Shown piece after piece: positions 5,279 to 6,868 of a stretch of 6,868 nt of DNA. Made by a program: the position numbers and the translations under genes. The stretch is from contig JAKBCB010000192.1 in the NCBI GenBank assembly GCA_021808185.1, positions 1 to 6,868 of the forward strand, in the 5' to 3' direction. The notes beneath the pieces were generated by a model. The model saw only the letters and a program-made list of their open reading frames with translations, was not told where the DNA came from and ran no database searches. The stretch's first letter is position 1. Every line of letters starts with the position of its first letter. This DNA is from Pseudomonadota bacterium. Lineage in GTDB: Bacteria > Pseudomonadota > Alphaproteobacteria > Acetobacterales > Acetobacteraceae.

Positions 5279-6444
5279 GCCGCCACCGTGTGCGCGCGCA
5301 ACACGTCCTCACGCATGGTGATGCCGAGGCCCGGCCGGTCCGGGATGGCGATGGCCCCGTCCACCGGGATGAAGCGCTCCTCGATCAGCGCATGCAGCAT
5401 CGGGTTGGCGCCGAGCGAGTATTCCAGAATGGCGCTCGCGGGGCTTGCCGCCGACAGATGCAGCCCGGCGGCGAAGGCCGGCGCGCCCGCCCACAGATGC
5501 GGCGAGAGTTGCAGGTTGTGCGCGGCGGCCAGCGCCCCGATGCGCGCCGCCTCGGTCAGCCCGCCGCAGATCGCAAGGTCGGGTTGCAGCACATCGACCG
5601 CGCGATGGGCGATCAGATCACGGAAATCGAAGCGGGTGTGTTCGCTCTCCCCAGCCGCGATCGGCAGGTGGGACGCCGCGCGCACCTCGGCCATGCCGGG
5701 CTTGTCGTCCGCCGCCACCGGCTCCTCGAACCACGCCAGATCGCAGTCGCGCACCATCCAGGCGAAGCGCTTGGCCTCCGCGACGGTGAAGGTGCCGTGC
5801 GCGTCGGCCATCAGCGCGATGTCCGGGCCGAGATGCCGGCGCGCCGCGATCACCCGCGCGGCGGAGGCGTGCGGCGCGCCGTCCATCGCGCCCACCCGCA
5901 TCTTCACCGCGCGGAACCCGCCGCGCGCGACATAGCCGGCCAGTTCCGCGCCGATCCCCGCCGCGTCCGCCCAGCCGCCGGAAGCGTAGGCCGGCATCGC
6001 CACCGCCTTGCGCCCGCCGAGCAGCCGCCAGACCGGCACGCCGAGGGATTTGCCGAGAATGTCCCACAGGGCGAGGTCGATGCCGCCGATCGCGGCGATC
6101 CGGTGGCCGCGCCGCGCCATGTCCGGGAACACGTGGCCGCGTGACAGCGCGAAGTGGCCGCGCACGCCGCTGTACAATTCCTCCCAGATCACCGCCACAT
6201 CGCGCGGGTCGCGGCCGATCAGGCCAGGAGCCAGATCGTCGTTGATGACGGCGACGAGGCCGCCATACACCCCGGCGCTGCCGGCGGCGTTCTTCGCCTC
6301 GCCCCAGCCGACCAGCCCGCACTCGGTCGCCACGCGCACGATGGCCGCGTCGAACGACGCCACGCGGCCGAAATCGCTGACGTGCTGCTGCTCCGCCGCG
6401 ATCGGGAAATGCACCCAGGCGGCGGCGACGCTGGCGATGCGCAT
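5275..6444 (-). CDS. Mandelate racemase/muconate lactonizing enzyme family protein (probable sugar-acid dehydratase)
   Basis: Enolase-superfamily enzyme of 389 residues, full length for the family. It would abstract the alpha proton of a carboxylate bound to Mg2+; most bacterial relatives next to FCD regulators dehydrate sugar acids to 2-keto-3-deoxy acids. The N-terminal capping domain covers about 1-125 and the barrel about 130-360. The catalytic basic pair appears as K181-x-R183 (AVKMRVG), a KxR variant of KxK. Metal ligands are Asp214 (MADAHGTFT), Glu240 (WFEEPVAADD) and Glu266 (AAGESEHTRFD). The opposite-face dyad is Asp288 (LQPDLAICGG) with His316 (LSPHLWAG), and Glu341 (ILEYSLG) is the likely electrophile. 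All expected catalytic positions are filled, so it should be active. The start at 6444 lies 10 bp after the epimerase-like gene and lacks a strong ribosome site; the 3' end overlaps the regulator gene by 4 bp. The exact substrate cannot be read from the sequence, and racemase or epimerase activity is the alternative. Confidence 0.93.
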   Translation of the reverse strand: MRIASVAAAWVHFPIAAEQQHVSDFGRVASFDAAIVRVATECGLVGWGEAKNAAGSAGVYGGLVAVINDDLAPGLIGRDPRDVAVIWEELYSGVRGHFALSRGHVFPDMARRGHRIAAIGGIDLALWDILGKSLGVPVWRLLGGRKAVAMPAYASGGWADAAGIGAELAGYVARGGFRAVKMRVGAMDGAPHASAARVIAARRHLGPDIALMADAHGTFTVAEAKRFAWMVRDCDLAWFEEPVAADDKPGMAEVRAASHLPIAAGESEHTRFDFRDLIAHRAVDVLQPDLAICGGLTEAARIGALAAAHNLQLSPHLWAGAPAFAAGLHLSAASPASAILEYSLGANPMLHALIEERFIPVDGAIAIPDRPGLGITMREDVLRAHTVAA

Positions 6445-6454
6445 GCTGTGTCCG

Positions 6455-6868
6455 TCAGCCGATCAGGGGCAGCAGGGTTTGCGCCGAGGTCGCCATCAGG
6501 CCGCTGTAGAACCGCTCGCTCAGCAGGCTCGACCCATGATCCTGGATGAATTGGCGCTGTTCGGGGGTGATATCGACCGGCCCGGTTTCCAGTTGGTCGG
6601 GGTAGGGGTTCGCCGGCGTGCGGTCGATGGGGGCGACGAATTCCACCGTCAGCGCGCCGTCGTAGCCGGCCTCGCGCAGGGTGGCGACAATGCGCGTCCA
6701 GTCGAGCGCGCCCTGGCCGGGCGCCATGCGGTTGTTGTCGGCCACATGGAAATCCGCCAGCCGGTCGCCCGCCGCGCGGATGGCGGCGAACATGTCGGCT
6801 TCCTCGATGTTGAGATGGAACGCATCGAGGCAGACGCCGCAATTCGGCCCGACCTGCCGCGCGGGCGC
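6455..6868 (-). CDS. Sugar phosphate isomerase/epimerase family TIM-barrel protein, D-tagatose/D-psicose 3-epimerase-like (partial, 5' end outside window)
   Basis: The C-terminal 137 residues of a xylose-isomerase-like TIM-barrel protein; the start lies beyond the right edge. The visible part begins APARQVGPNCGVCLDAFHLN and keeps the reading frame open to the window end, so the ATG at 6793 is internal. Three signatures match ketose 3-epimerases: LDAFHLNIEEAD (metal Asp encoded at 6824-6826, His three residues later), FHVADNNRMAPGQGALDW (metal His at 6746-6748, substrate-binding Arg) and GYDGALTVEFV, whose Glu is the second acid/base. Relatives interconvert free ketoses at C3. Other members of the fold act on inositol intermediates, hydroxypyruvate or 3-dehydroshikimate, so the substrate is open. 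The gene ends 10 bp before the dehydratase gene and is the most upstream visible member of the catabolic cluster. The family is certain; the epimerase assignment is moderate because the N-terminal half, with the first catalytic Glu, is not seen. Confidence 0.88.
   Translation of the reverse strand, partial: APARQVGPNCGVCLDAFHLNIEEADMFAAIRAAGDRLADFHVADNNRMAPGQGALDWTRIVATLREAGYDGALTVEFVAPIDRTPANPYPDQLETGPVDITPEQRQFIQDHGSSLLSERFYSGLMATSAQTLLPLIG

Noticed and set aside
4613..5935. A 440-codon plus-strand open frame over the regulator and dehydratase genes
   Set aside because: It is antisense to two strongly recognised genes; its length comes from high GC3 on the opposite strand.

Overview
The window is very GC-rich DNA with long overlapping shadow reading frames on both strands. 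It is most likely chromosomal DNA from a high-GC alphaproteobacterium; a Rhodospirillales/Acetobacteraceae type is a guess from codon use and gene content, and another high-GC proteobacterium is possible. No RNA gene, CRISPR array, insertion sequence or integrase is visible.

Reading along the minus strand from the right edge, positions 6868 to 3585 hold a tightly packed four-gene cluster. The genes are a D-tagatose/D-psicose 3-epimerase-like TIM-barrel protein (5' end outside the window), an enolase-superfamily (mandelate racemase/muconate lactonizing type) sugar-acid dehydratase candidate, a GntR/FCD-family regulator that overlaps the dehydratase gene by 4 bp, and a D-isomer-specific 2-hydroxyacid dehydrogenase 2 bp further on. 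This looks like a sugar or sugar-acid catabolic operon carrying its own regulator. The aldolase, kinase and operon promoter are not in view.

A 143-bp gap (3442-3584) follows. It carries a plausible promoter and a leader inverted repeat, and leads into a two-gene unit on the minus strand. The first gene encodes a small protein with a long Pro/Ala-rich, probably disordered N-terminal region. It overlaps by ATGA a gene for a 386-residue membrane protein with a soluble loop and about four membrane segments. I do not recognise either family. Part of the loop-coding region is strikingly AT-rich for this window. This pair is the least explained part of the sequence.

The membrane protein gene ends 5 bp from the end of a convergent plus-strand gene for a YaiI/YqxD (UPF0178, DUF188) PIN-like protein. 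An 83-bp divergent intergenic region with two adjacent palindromes separates that gene from a second minus-strand operon. This operon encodes two CUT1-type (MalF/MalG-like) sugar ABC transporter permeases and runs off the left edge. Its binding protein and ATPase are not visible. The transporter may supply the catabolic cluster, but the unrelated genes between them make that an inference only.
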